DNA of 64,000 nt from Ectothiorhodospiraceae bacterium WFHF3C12 (GTDB lineage: Bacteria; Pseudomonadota; Gammaproteobacteria; Nitrococcales; Nitrococcaceae): positions 1 through 64,000 of the forward strand of contig JACDUA010000001.1 of assembly GCA_013519935.1 (NCBI GenBank). The letters are read 5' to 3'. The position numbers were made by a program, and so were the translations under genes. The notes under the pieces were generated by a model. The model searched no databases. It worked only from the letters and a program-made list of their open reading frames with translations, and was not told the DNA's origin. Below, one piece after another: positions 17,037 through 25,651 of the stretch. Within the stretch, counting starts at the first letter, position 1. Each line of letters begins with the position of its first letter.

Positions 17037-17723
17037 TCAGCCCTGGCGCTGGCGCACCAGCTGGTAGCTGCGGCCCAGATACCAGAACGGCGCGCTCCAG
17101 ATATGGACCAGCCGTGTGAACGGGAAAATCAGGAACATCAGCAGCCCCAGGAAGATGTGCGCCTTGTAGATCCAGTGCACGTTGGCGATGGCCTCGGCGG
17201 CACCACCCTGGAAGGTGACGATGCGTTGAGCCCACTCGGAAAGCATCAGCATCACCGAGCCGTCCAGGTGATCCACGGAGACGAAGATGGTGCCCAGCCC
17301 CAGCGTCAGCTGGAAGAACAGCAGTATGAGAATGAAATGGTCCATGGGCTGGCTATGGGCACGCACCCGCACGTTGGTCAGGCGCCGGTGCAGCAGCATG
17401 AGCATGCCGATGAGGCAGATCACGCCGAAAATCCCGCCGGCGGTCATGGCCAGAACCTGCTTGCCGCCGGCGGTCAGGCCGAAGAACGCATACCAGCTAT
17501 GGGGCATCAGAAGGCCGATCAGGTGCCCGAAGAACAGGGCGATGATCCCCACATGGAACAGGATGTTGGCGATCCTGAACCTGCGGCTGGAGTCCAACAA
17601 CTGACTGGAGTTGGTCTTCCAGGTGTACTGGCTCATGTCGAAGCGCACCACGCTGCCCAGCAGGAAGATCGTGCCGGCAATGTAGGGCAGATAGCCGAAA
17701 AGCAGATGGTCTAGGTAGCTCAT
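17037..17723 (-). CDS. narI: Respiratory nitrate reductase gamma subunit (cytochrome b)
   Basis: 228 aa, five membrane helices. It anchors NarGH in the inner membrane, takes electrons from quinol and carries two b hemes. The likely axial histidines are in NILFHVGIIALFFGHLIGL (helix 2) and HWIYKAHIFLG (last helices). Length and opening (MSYLDHLLFGYLPYIAGTIF) are typical. The ribosome site GGAGAA lies in the small frame that overlaps its start by ATGA. The gap to narJ (157 bases) is unusual for this operon type. Confidence 0.96.
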   Translation of the reverse strand: MSYLDHLLFGYLPYIAGTIFLLGSVVRFDMSQYTWKTNSSQLLDSSRRFRIANILFHVGIIALFFGHLIGLLMPHSWYAFFGLTAGGKQVLAMTAGGIFGVICLIGMLMLLHRRLTNVRVRAHSQPMDHFILILLFFQLTLGLGTIFVSVDHLDGSVMLMLSEWAQRIVTFQGGAAEAIANVHWIYKAHIFLGLLMFLIFPFTRLVHIWSAPFWYLGRSYQLVRQRQG

Positions 17724-17884
17724 CTCTCGTTTCTCCTAAGAGAGCAATACGGACTGATGCGTTGCCGCCGCGCTGTTGGCCGGCGAATTGCGCGGTGCGC
17801 GGCGCGATGCCGCGACCGCGCAACCGGGCGCATAGGACCGTTACCGGATTTCCCCGAAACCGCGGCGCGGTCGTGGACGATCAT
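17720..17884 (-). CDS. Small bridging frame between narJ and narI (54 codons)
   Basis: An ATG at 17884 overlaps the narJ stop as ATGA, and the frame ends with a TGA that overlaps the narI ATG, again as ATGA. The peptide (MIVHDRAAVSGKSGNGPMRP...) is very arginine-rich, has no known motif, and is not obviously a functional protein. The narI ribosome site is inside its last codons. It may keep ribosomes moving from narJ to narI, or be chance. A similar arrangement occurs between narG and narH. Confidence 0.35.
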   Translation of the reverse strand: MIVHDRAAVSGKSGNGPMRPVARSRHRAAHRAIRRPTARRQRISPYCSLRRNER

Positions 17885-18600
17885 TGCGGATCTCCCATGG
17901 ATGCCTTGCGAGGCGGTGCCCACTTCACCGGCTCGACGCTCGGCACGTCCTGGGGCCGGCGGTTGGGCCTTACACCGAAGTCGCCGGTGTCGGCGCCGAA
18001 GGTGACCGGGTCCTCCATCCAGACCCGATCCAGCGCCTCCGGCGTGTCGTCCCGCTCCTCCTGAGCGATGCGGGCCCGTACGTCCGCGTCATCCGTGTCG
18101 ACGCCGGCCAGCTCCAGCAGCGGCGCGACAAGCGCCGCGTAGGAACTGCCCTCTTCCGCCAGCCGTGCATGGAGCAGCTCGATGAGGTGCACCACCTCCT
18201 CGAGCCACCCCAGGGCCTCCTCGGGCGGACGGCTGGAGAGGAACTCCAGGAACAGCGGCAGGTAGTCCGGCAGCTCGGGCACGTCGATGTCGAAACCGTT
18301 CTCGCGGTAGACGTTCTGCAGCTCCACCATGGCCTGGCCCCGATCCCGGGACTCGCCGTGAACGTGCTCGAACAGGTGCAGGGAACGCGCCCTGCCCCGG
18401 TCGAAGGTCTCCACGTATTCCGCCTGCACGTCCAGCAGATCCTCCTCCGCCAGGCGCCGCAGATGGGCCTCGATGGCGGCCAGCCGTTCGCCGCGGACGA
18501 CGCTTTCCTCCCGCAGCGCCTCGCGGAGCTCGTCCACGTGGCCCACCACGGATTCATCCGGATAGTGAAGCAGTGCCGATAACACCTTGAGTGTCAGCAT
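17881..18600 (-). CDS. narJ: Nitrate reductase molybdenum cofactor assembly chaperone
   Basis: 239 aa, TorD/NarJ-type helical chaperone that holds NarG in the cytoplasm until the Mo cofactor and its FeS centre are inserted; not part of the final enzyme. The typical N-terminus (MLTLKVLSALLHYPDE) and the middle LHLFEHVHGESRDRGQAM and PDYLPLFLEFL are visible. Starts 2 bases after narH. The C-terminal 60 residues are acidic and probably disordered. Confidence 0.94.
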   Translation of the reverse strand: MLTLKVLSALLHYPDESVVGHVDELREALREESVVRGERLAAIEAHLRRLAEEDLLDVQAEYVETFDRGRARSLHLFEHVHGESRDRGQAMVELQNVYRENGFDIDVPELPDYLPLFLEFLSSRPPEEALGWLEEVVHLIELLHARLAEEGSSYAALVAPLLELAGVDTDDADVRARIAQEERDDTPEALDRVWMEDPVTFGADTGDFGVRPNRRPQDVPSVEPVKWAPPRKASMGDPQ

Positions 18601-18602
18601 GA

Positions 18603-20171
18603 TCAGGCCTCCGGATTGTGCGTCTTCACCAGCAGCTCGCTCCTGTTCGGGAAGGCACGCTTGCGCGGGTTCTTCGCGCCGAACAGGTTGTTGCGGGTGA
18701 CACCGTGGGTGTGGCAGCCGTCGCCGAAGCTAAAGCCGCAGCCACTGCGCTCGCCGTAGGGATCGTCCACGGACAGCTCCCGATGGTTGGTCGGGATGTC
18801 GAAGCGATCCTCGTAGTTGGCGATGGCCATCACCTGGTACATCTCCTCGACCTGGTCCTCGGTGAGGCCAACATCGGAGAGCACCTTGGGATCGTCAACG
18901 CCGTCCACCGTCTGCGCCCGCTTGTAGATGCGCATGGCCATCATCTTCTTCAGCGCCCGCACCACGGGCCGTTCGTCACCGGCGGTGAGCATGTTGGCGA
19001 GGTACTTCACCGGGATGCGCAGCTTCTCCACCTCCGGAATGATGCCGTCGAGGCCGACGTGGCCGGCGTCCACCGCCGACTGGATCGGGGAGAGCGGCGG
19101 CACGTACCAGACCATCGGCAGCGTCCGGTACTCCGGGTGCAGCGGGAAGGCCACCTTCCAGTCCATGGCCATCTTGTAGACCGGCGAGCGCTTGGCGGCC
19201 TCCAGCCAGTTCTCCGGCACGCCGTCCCGCTTGGCGGCCGCAATGACCTCGGGATCGTTGGGGTCCAGGAACACCCGCATCTGGGCCTCGTAGAGGTCCT
19301 GCTCCGAGGCCACCGACGCGGCCTCCTCGATGGCGTCGGCGTCGTAGAGGATCACGCCCAGGTAGCGGATCCGGCCCACGCAGGTCTCCGAGCACACCGT
19401 GGGCTGACCCTGCTCGATGCGGGGATAGCAGAAGGTGCATTTCTCGGATTTGCCGGACTGCCAGTTGTAGTAGATCTTCTTGTACGGGCACCCGGAGATG
19501 CACATCCGCCAGCCACGGCACTTGTCCTGGTCGATCAGGACGATGCCGTCCTCCTCGCGCTTGTAGATGGCCCCGCTCGGGCAGGAGGCCACACAGGTCG
19601 GATTCAGGCAGTGCTCGCACAGGCGCGGGAGATACATCATGAATGTATTCTCGAACTGCCCGTATATCTCCTTCTGTACGTTCTGGAAGTTGTAGTCCTG
19701 CTTGCGCTTCTCGAACTCGCCGCCGAGGATCTCCTCCCAGTTCGGGCCCCACTCGATCTTGTCCATGGGCTTGCCGGTGATGGCCGAATAGGGCTTGGCC
19801 GTGGGCTGGGCCTTGGACTCCGGCGCGTTGTGCAGGCGCTGGTAGTCGAAGTTGAACGGCTCGTAGTAGTCGTCGATCTGCGGCAGATCCGGGTTGGCGA
19901 AGACGTTCGCCAGGATCCGCCACTTGCCGCCCTGCTTCGGACGAATGCTGCCCTTGCCGTTGCCGACCCGCTTCCAGCCGCCGTTCCAGCGCGCCTGATT
20001 CTCCCAGTCCTTGGGATAGCCGATGCCGGGCTTGGTCTCGACGTTGTTGAACCAGACGTACTCCATGCCCTCGCGGGAGGTCCAGACGTTCTTGCAGGTC
20101 ACCGAGCAGGTGTGGCAACCGATGCACTTGTCGAGGTTGAGGACCTTGCCGATCTGAGCGCGCACTCTCAT
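18603..20171 (-). CDS. narH: Respiratory nitrate reductase beta subunit (iron-sulfur)
   Basis: 522 aa. Four cysteine groups carry one 3Fe-4S and three 4Fe-4S clusters: CIGCHTCSVTCKNVW (about 16-30), CEHCLNPTCVASCP (about 185), CRGWRMCISGCP (about 218, with Trp replacing the second Cys, the mark of the 3Fe-4S centre) and CTFCYPRIEQGQPTVCSETC (about 244). It passes electrons from NarI to NarG on the cytoplasmic face. The ATG at 20171 is set by homology and by GGAGGG 7 bases upstream; the frame is open further upstream without meaning. Confidence 0.96.
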   Translation of the reverse strand: MRVRAQIGKVLNLDKCIGCHTCSVTCKNVWTSREGMEYVWFNNVETKPGIGYPKDWENQARWNGGWKRVGNGKGSIRPKQGGKWRILANVFANPDLPQIDDYYEPFNFDYQRLHNAPESKAQPTAKPYSAITGKPMDKIEWGPNWEEILGGEFEKRKQDYNFQNVQKEIYGQFENTFMMYLPRLCEHCLNPTCVASCPSGAIYKREEDGIVLIDQDKCRGWRMCISGCPYKKIYYNWQSGKSEKCTFCYPRIEQGQPTVCSETCVGRIRYLGVILYDADAIEEAASVASEQDLYEAQMRVFLDPNDPEVIAAAKRDGVPENWLEAAKRSPVYKMAMDWKVAFPLHPEYRTLPMVWYVPPLSPIQSAVDAGHVGLDGIIPEVEKLRIPVKYLANMLTAGDERPVVRALKKMMAMRIYKRAQTVDGVDDPKVLSDVGLTEDQVEEMYQVMAIANYEDRFDIPTNHRELSVDDPYGERSGCGFSFGDGCHTHGVTRNNLFGAKNPRKRAFPNRSELLVKTHNPEA

Positions 20172-20317
20172 TGATGAGCCCTCCGCATAACGTAGCGAGC
20201 GAAGATAGGTTGGCTGCCGCCGGAGCGCAGGAAGCGCAGTGTAGGAACTGCTACATGAGCATTCCGAGCACCGCCGGCGGGCAAGATATTGAGCGCAGTA
20301 GTTAGGCGGTGGCTCAT
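20168..20317 (-). CDS. Small bridging frame between narG and narH (49 codons)
   Basis: The ATG at 20317 overlaps the narG stop as ATGA, and the frame ends with a TGA overlapping the narH ATG, also as ATGA. The peptide starts MSHRLTTALNILPAGG and ends RYVMRRAHQ. Codon use differs sharply from its neighbours: about half the codons end in A or T, against strong GC endings in narG and narH. ATGAG occurs at both ends, so a 146-bp insertion with a 5-bp duplication that happened to preserve coupling is possible. The narH ribosome site lies inside it. Confidence 0.4.
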   Translation of the reverse strand: MSHRLTTALNILPAGGARNAHVAVPTLRFLRSGGSQPIFARYVMRRAHQ

Positions 20318-23300
20318 CGCGTGTACTCCTGTTCCAGGATGGATTCGTCGTCGCCTTCCAGCCAGTCCACCTTGTCCATCTTGCGGACAATGACGAACTC
20401 GTCGCGGTTGGAGCCGACCGTGCCGTAGTAGTTGAAGCCGTAGCTCTGCTGGGCGTAGCCGCCGATCATGTGGGTCGGCTTGAGCACGGCGCGGGTCACG
20501 GAGTTGTGGATGCCGCCACGCTTGCCGGTGATCTCCGATCCGGGCGTGTTCACGATCCGCTCCTGGGCGTGATACATCATCGCCATGCCCTCGCGGACGC
20601 GCTGGGAGACCACCGCCCGGGCCACCACGGCGCCGTTGACGTTGAAGACCTCGATCCAGTCGTTGTCTTCGATGCCGGCGTCCCGGGCATCCACCTCGGA
20701 TATCCAGACGATGGGCCCGCCCCGGGAGAGCGTGAGCATCAGCAGGTTGTCCGAGTAGGTGCTGTGGATGCCCCACTTCTGGTGCGGGGTGATCCAGTTG
20801 AGCACGATCTCCGGATGGCCGTTGGGCTTCTGGTTGTGCACCTTGTGCCAGGTCTTGGTGGTAACCGGCGGCCGGTAGGACGTCAGCGCCTCGCCAAAGC
20901 CCCGCATCCAGGCATGGTCCTGGTAGAACTGCTGGCGCCCGGTGAGCGTGCGCCAGGGGATCAGCTCGTGGACGTTGGTCCAGCCGGCGTTGTAGCAGAC
21001 CTTCTCCGACTCGATGCCAGACCAGGTGGGCGAGGAGATGATCTTGCGCGGCTGGGCCTGGATGTCCCGGAACCGGATCTTCTCGTGCTCCTGGTGCAGG
21101 GCCAGGTGGTGATGCTCGCGGCCGGTGAACTTCTCCAGGGCCTTCCAGGACTTCACGGCCACCTCGCCGCAGGTTTCCGGGGCAAGGCCCATGACGCTCT
21201 CGGCGGCCTGGATGGCCGTCTCCATCTTCGGCCGCCCCTTGTGCGGACCTTCGGCCCAATGCACGCCGTTGAGCTTGCCGAGGAATTCCACCTCGCCCTC
21301 GGTGTTCCAGGAGATACCCTTGCCGCCGTTGCCAAGCTTGTCCATCAGCGGCCCCAGGGAGGTGAACCGGTTGTAGCTGTTGGGGTAGTCCCGTTCGACG
21401 ACCACCAGGTTGGGCATGGTCTTGCCGGGCACCGGATCCGTCTCGCCCTTCTTCCAGTCCTTCACGTCGAAGGGCTGGCCGAGCTCTCCGGGGGTGTCAT
21501 GGAGCAGCGGCACCGTGACCACGTCCTTCTCCACGCCCAGGTGGCCTTCGCAGACCTCCGAGAACTTCCGGCAGATGCCCTTGAAGATGTCCCAGTCCGA
21601 GCGCGACTCCCAGGCCGGATCCACCGCCGTGGACAGCGGGTGAATGAACGGGTGCATGTCCGAGGTATTGAGATCGTCCTTCTCGTACCAGGTGGCCGTG
21701 GGCAGGACGATGTCCGAGTAGAGACAGGTGGTGGACATACGGAAGTCCAGGGTCACCAGCAGGTCCAGCTTGCCCTGCGGGGCCTGCTCGTGCCACACGA
21801 CCTCCTCCGGCTGCGCCGTGCCCTCCTCGCCCAGGTCCTTGCCCTGCACGCCGTCATCGGTGCCCAACAGGTGCTTGAGCAGGTACTCGTGGCCCTTGCC
21901 CGAGGAGCCCAGCAGGTTGGACCGCCAGATAAACATGTTGCGCGGGAAGTTGGCCTCGCCGTCCGGATCCTCGCAGGCCATGCGAAGGTCGCCGGACTTC
22001 AGCTGCTCGACCACATAGTCCTTGACTTCCTTGCCGGCCTGCTCGGCCTCCCTGCAGATGGCCAGGGGGTTGCGGCCGAGCTGCGGCGCCGAGGGCAACC
22101 ACCCCATGCGCTCGGAGCGGACGTTGTAGTCGATCATGCTGCCGGACCACTCCTCCGGCTTGGCCAGCGGCGAGAGGATCTCCTCGATCTTCAGCTTCTC
22201 GTAACGCCACTGATCGGAGTGGGCGTAGAAGAACGAGGTGGAATTCATGTGCCGGGGCGGCCGGCTCCAGTCCAGGCCGAAGGCCACCGGCAGCCAACCG
22301 GTCTGCGGCCGCAGTTTCTCCTGGCCCACGTAGTGCGCCCAGCCGCCGCCGCTCTGGCCCACGCAGCCGCAGAAGGCAAGCATGTTGATGATGCCGCGGT
22401 AGTTGTGGTCCATGTGGTACCAGTGGTTCAGCCCGGCGCCCAGGATCACCATGGACTTGCCGTGGGTCTTGTGGGCGTTCTCGGCGAACTCCCGGGCCAC
22501 CTGGATGACGTCGGCCCTGGGCACGCTGGTGATGCGCTCCTGCCAGGCCGGTGTATAGGGCAGGTCCTCGTCGTAGGAGCTGGCCACGTTGGGGTCGTCG
22601 AGCCCCCGGTCCAGTCCGTAGTGGGCCATCATCAGGTCGTAGACGGTGGCCACCCGGGCCTCGCTGCCGTCAGCAAGCTTGACCGTGCGGGTGGGCACCT
22701 TGCGCATGAGCACGTCTTCATGATCCGTGTGCTGGAAATGCTCATGCTCGATGTTGCCGAAGTAGGGAAAGGCGACCTCCGAGACGGCATCGCGGCTGTC
22801 CAGCAGCGACAGCCGCAGCTTGACGTCCTTGCCGTCCTTGCCGGCCTTCTCCTCCAGGTTCCACTTGCCGTCCTCGCCCCACCGGTAACCGATGGTGCCA
22901 CGCGGGGCCACCAGGTCGCCGCCGGCCTCGTCATAGGCCAGGGTCTTCCAGTCGGGGTTGTTGTCCTCGCCCAGGTTGCCGTCCAGGTCCGAGGCGCGCA
23001 GGAAGCGCCCGGCCGCCAGACCCTTATCCGTCTGCTCCAGTTGCACCAGCATGGGCATGTCGGTGTAGCGCCGGCAGTAATCCACGAAGTAGTCGCTGGG
23101 GTTGTCCAGGTGATACTCGCGCAGGATCACGTGCCCCATGGCCATGGCCATCGCGGCGTCGGTGCCCTGCTGTGGCGAGAGCCAGCGATCGGCGAACTTG
23201 GTGGCCTCGGCGTAGTCCGGCGAGACCGTGACGATCTTGGTGCCGTTATAGCGGGCCTCGGTCATGAAGTGGGCGTCGGGCGTGCGTGTCTGCGGCACGT

Positions 23301-24066
23301 TGGAGCCCCACATCATGATGAACTTGGAGTTGTACCAGTCCGCCGACTCGGGCACGTCGGTCTGCTCGCCCCAGGTCATGGGCGAGCTGGGCGGCAGATC
23401 GCAGTACCAGTCGTAGAAGGACATGCAAACGCCGCCGATCAGGGACAGATAACGGCTGCCGGCGGCATAGGAAATCATGGACATGGCCGGAATCGGGGAG
23501 AAGCCGATGACCCGGTCCGGCCCATACGTCTTGGCGGTGTAGACGTTCGCCGCGGCGGTGATTTCCTCAACCTCGTCCCAGGAGGAGCGCACCAGCCCGC
23601 CCAGGCCTCGCTTGGACTTGTATTCGCGGGCCTTCTCGGGGTCCTCCACGATGGAACGCCAGGCGTCCACCGGGTCCTGGTGCTGCTGCTTCGCCTCGCG
23701 CCAGAGCTTCAGCAACCGGCCTCGGATCATCGGGTACTTCAGACGGTTGGCGCTGTAGATGTACCAGGAATAGCTGGCGCCGCGTGGACAGCCCCGGGGC
23801 TCGTGATTGGGCAGGTCCGGGCGGGTACGGGGGTAGTCCGTCTGCTGGGTCTCCCAGGTCACCAGCCCGTCCTTGACGTAGATCTTCCAGGAGCATGCGC
23901 CGGTGCAGTTCACGCCATGGGTGGAACGCACGATCTTGTCGTGCTGCCAGCGCTGCCGGTAGCCCTTCTCCCAGGAGCGATCCTCGTGGGTCGTCTGGCC
24001 ATGGCCGCCGGCGAACTCGTCCTGCACCTTCCTGAAGAACATCAATCGATCTAGAAAGTGGCTCAT
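20314..24066 (-). CDS. narG: Respiratory nitrate reductase alpha subunit (molybdenum catalytic)
   Basis: 1250 aa, standard length. Catalytic subunit reducing nitrate to nitrite on the cytoplasmic side with a bis-MGD molybdenum centre. THGVNCTGACSWKIYVKDG (about 50-70) holds the His/Cys ligands of the FS0 4Fe-4S cluster, and the Mo-ligand Asp lies in the PESADWYNSKFIMMWGSN segment (about 240). MGD-binding segments follow. No twin-arginine export signal beyond the NarG-type vestigial N-terminus. Fourth gene from the narK1 promoter. Confidence 0.97.
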   Translation of the reverse strand: MSHFLDRLMFFRKVQDEFAGGHGQTTHEDRSWEKGYRQRWQHDKIVRSTHGVNCTGACSWKIYVKDGLVTWETQQTDYPRTRPDLPNHEPRGCPRGASYSWYIYSANRLKYPMIRGRLLKLWREAKQQHQDPVDAWRSIVEDPEKAREYKSKRGLGGLVRSSWDEVEEITAAANVYTAKTYGPDRVIGFSPIPAMSMISYAAGSRYLSLIGGVCMSFYDWYCDLPPSSPMTWGEQTDVPESADWYNSKFIMMWGSNVPQTRTPDAHFMTEARYNGTKIVTVSPDYAEATKFADRWLSPQQGTDAAMAMAMGHVILREYHLDNPSDYFVDYCRRYTDMPMLVQLEQTDKGLAAGRFLRASDLDGNLGEDNNPDWKTLAYDEAGGDLVAPRGTIGYRWGEDGKWNLEEKAGKDGKDVKLRLSLLDSRDAVSEVAFPYFGNIEHEHFQHTDHEDVLMRKVPTRTVKLADGSEARVATVYDLMMAHYGLDRGLDDPNVASSYDEDLPYTPAWQERITSVPRADVIQVAREFAENAHKTHGKSMVILGAGLNHWYHMDHNYRGIINMLAFCGCVGQSGGGWAHYVGQEKLRPQTGWLPVAFGLDWSRPPRHMNSTSFFYAHSDQWRYEKLKIEEILSPLAKPEEWSGSMIDYNVRSERMGWLPSAPQLGRNPLAICREAEQAGKEVKDYVVEQLKSGDLRMACEDPDGEANFPRNMFIWRSNLLGSSGKGHEYLLKHLLGTDDGVQGKDLGEEGTAQPEEVVWHEQAPQGKLDLLVTLDFRMSTTCLYSDIVLPTATWYEKDDLNTSDMHPFIHPLSTAVDPAWESRSDWDIFKGICRKFSEVCEGHLGVEKDVVTVPLLHDTPGELGQPFDVKDWKKGETDPVPGKTMPNLVVVERDYPNSYNRFTSLGPLMDKLGNGGKGISWNTEGEVEFLGKLNGVHWAEGPHKGRPKMETAIQAAESVMGLAPETCGEVAVKSWKALEKFTGREHHHLALHQEHEKIRFRDIQAQPRKIISSPTWSGIESEKVCYNAGWTNVHELIPWRTLTGRQQFYQDHAWMRGFGEALTSYRPPVTTKTWHKVHNQKPNGHPEIVLNWITPHQKWGIHSTYSDNLLMLTLSRGGPIVWISEVDARDAGIEDNDWIEVFNVNGAVVARAVVSQRVREGMAMMYHAQERIVNTPGSEITGKRGGIHNSVTRAVLKPTHMIGGYAQQSYGFNYYGTVGSNRDEFVIVRKMDKVDWLEGDDESILEQEYTR

Positions 24067-24094
24067 TGCTGTCTCGCTCCGCTTTGCTGCGCCT

Positions 24095-24128
24095 GCACCG
24101 GGGTATCCGCGCGCGGATACCCCGGTGC
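24095..24128. repeat. 34-bp perfect palindrome at the narK2/narG junction
   Basis: Each half is 17 bases: GCACCGGGGTATCCGCG followed by its exact complement. It sits 29-62 bases before the narG start and would form a very stable hairpin with almost no loop. No U-run follows on the minus strand, so it is not a standard terminator. It may be an mRNA processing or stability element dividing transporters from reductase. Confidence 0.85.
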
Positions 24129-24202
24129 CGAATTCCTCGGCTCAACGGCGGGCGCGGCCGTTGCCGGCCGCCCCCCGCCGATTCTCATTTCCCCGGCCGA
24201 CC

Positions 24203-25603
24203 TCAGCACGGGATCTCAGCGTTCTTGCGGTGGTAGAACCACCAGGTCACCGCGATGCAGGTCAGGTAGTACGCCGCGAAGGCGTACAGCGCCGCGGTCG
24301 GCCCGCCCGTCAGGGCAATGGAGGTGCCGTAGGCCTTCGGGATGAAGAAGGCACCGTAGGCGGCCAGCGCCGAGCTGAACCCCAGTGTCGCGGCCGACTC
24401 CTTGTTGGCGTTACGAATGGCTTCGGCCTTCTGCTGCTCGCTGCCGCCCTCGGTCCAGCGCTCGTGCTGGGTCCGGAAGATGATCGGAATCATCCGGAAG
24501 GTGGAGCCATTGCCAACACCGGTTGTGATGAACAGCACCATGAACATCAGGAAGAAGCCCCAGAAGTTGCCTTCCGTGCCCAGTACCGGCAAGAAATAGA
24601 CGACCCCGAACACTGCCGCAATCATCACGATGAAGTTCCAGAAAGTGACCCGGGCACCGCCCAGCTTGTCGGACAGCCAGCCGCCGATGGGACGGATCAG
24701 CGCACCCACCATCGGCCCCAGGAAGGCGAACTGCAGCGGATCCACCGTCGGGAACTGGGTCTTGATCAGCATCGGGAAGCCCGCCGAGTAGCCGATGAAG
24801 CTGCCGAAGGTGGCGATGTAGAGCCAGCTCATCAGCCACTGGTGCTTGCGGCGGAAGATGATCGCCTGGTCGGCGAAGGAGGCCTTCGCCGAGGCAATGT
24901 CGTTCATGCCGAACCAGGCGAGGATCGTGAACAGCGCGATGAACGGCACCCAGACGAAACCGGCGTTCTGCAGCCACAGCTGACCGCCGTCCTCAAGAGA
25001 CTGGGCGGAGCCGAACATGAAGCTCAGCGCGCCGGTCGTGATGACCATCGGCACCACGAACTGCATGACCGAGACACCCAGGTTCCCCAGCCCCGCGTTC
25101 AGGCCGAGCGCGGTGCCCTGCTGGCTCTTGGGATAGAAGAAGCTGATGTTGGCCATGGAGGACGCGAAGTTGCCGCCGCCGAAGCCGCACAGCAGGGCAA
25201 TGAGCGCGAACTCCCAGAAGGTCGTCGACGGGTCCTGGACGGCGAAGCCCATCCACAGAGCCGGCAACACCAGGGAGGCGGTCGAGATGGCCGTCCATCG
25301 CCGTCCGCCGAAGATCGGGACCATGAAGCTGTAGAAGATGCGCAGCGTTGCGCCGGACAGGCCCGGAAGCGCCGTCAGCCAGAACAGCTCGTTGGTGGTG
25401 AGGGTAAAGCCGATGTTGTTCAGCCGCACCGCCACCGCGCTCCAGACAAGCCAGACGCAGAATGCGAGCAGTAGACAGGGAATGGAAATCCAGAGGTTGC
25501 GGGTGGCGATGCGCTTGCCGGTGGACTCCCAGAACTCGGGTTCCTCCGGGCGCCAGTCGGTCAGCACCTTGCCGGTGTTTTCAGTGCCCTGTTGCGTAGC
25601 CAT
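24203..25603 (-). CDS. narK2: Nitrate/nitrite antiporter, NarK2 type (MFS/NNP)
   Basis: 466 aa, 12 membrane helices. The nitrate signature GFGGGNFASSMANISFFYPKSQQG (about 140-165) and a second glycine-rich block FITTGVGNGSTFRMIPI (about 345) are visible. The opening with a WRPEEPEFWESTGKRIATRNLW segment is the type close to E. coli NarK, expected to exchange nitrate for nitrite. It follows narK1 by 36 bases. ATG with GGAG 10 bases upstream. Confidence 0.93.
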   Translation of the reverse strand: MATQQGTENTGKVLTDWRPEEPEFWESTGKRIATRNLWISIPCLLLAFCVWLVWSAVAVRLNNIGFTLTTNELFWLTALPGLSGATLRIFYSFMVPIFGGRRWTAISTASLVLPALWMGFAVQDPSTTFWEFALIALLCGFGGGNFASSMANISFFYPKSQQGTALGLNAGLGNLGVSVMQFVVPMVITTGALSFMFGSAQSLEDGGQLWLQNAGFVWVPFIALFTILAWFGMNDIASAKASFADQAIIFRRKHQWLMSWLYIATFGSFIGYSAGFPMLIKTQFPTVDPLQFAFLGPMVGALIRPIGGWLSDKLGGARVTFWNFIVMIAAVFGVVYFLPVLGTEGNFWGFFLMFMVLFITTGVGNGSTFRMIPIIFRTQHERWTEGGSEQQKAEAIRNANKESAATLGFSSALAAYGAFFIPKAYGTSIALTGGPTAALYAFAAYYLTCIAVTWWFYHRKNAEIPC

Positions 25604-25631
25604 TTTATCGATGCTCCAGGTAGTTGGGATG

Positions 25632-25651
25632 GAGCGGGCCTAGGCCCGCTC
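25632..25651. repeat. 20-bp perfect palindrome over the narK1 stop codon
   Basis: GAGCGGGCCTAGGCCCGCTC. The narK1 TAG stop is its centre. No U-run after it. Second strong hairpin in the same operon. Confidence 0.8.

Noticed and set aside
20470..24054. A very long open frame on the plus strand across narG
   Set aside because: It is the complement of narG. High GC at third positions keeps the antisense frame free of stops; no start signal or family.
24095..24128. Palindrome before narG as an intrinsic terminator
   Set aside because: No U-run on the minus strand after the stem, and nar genes downstream must be transcribed.
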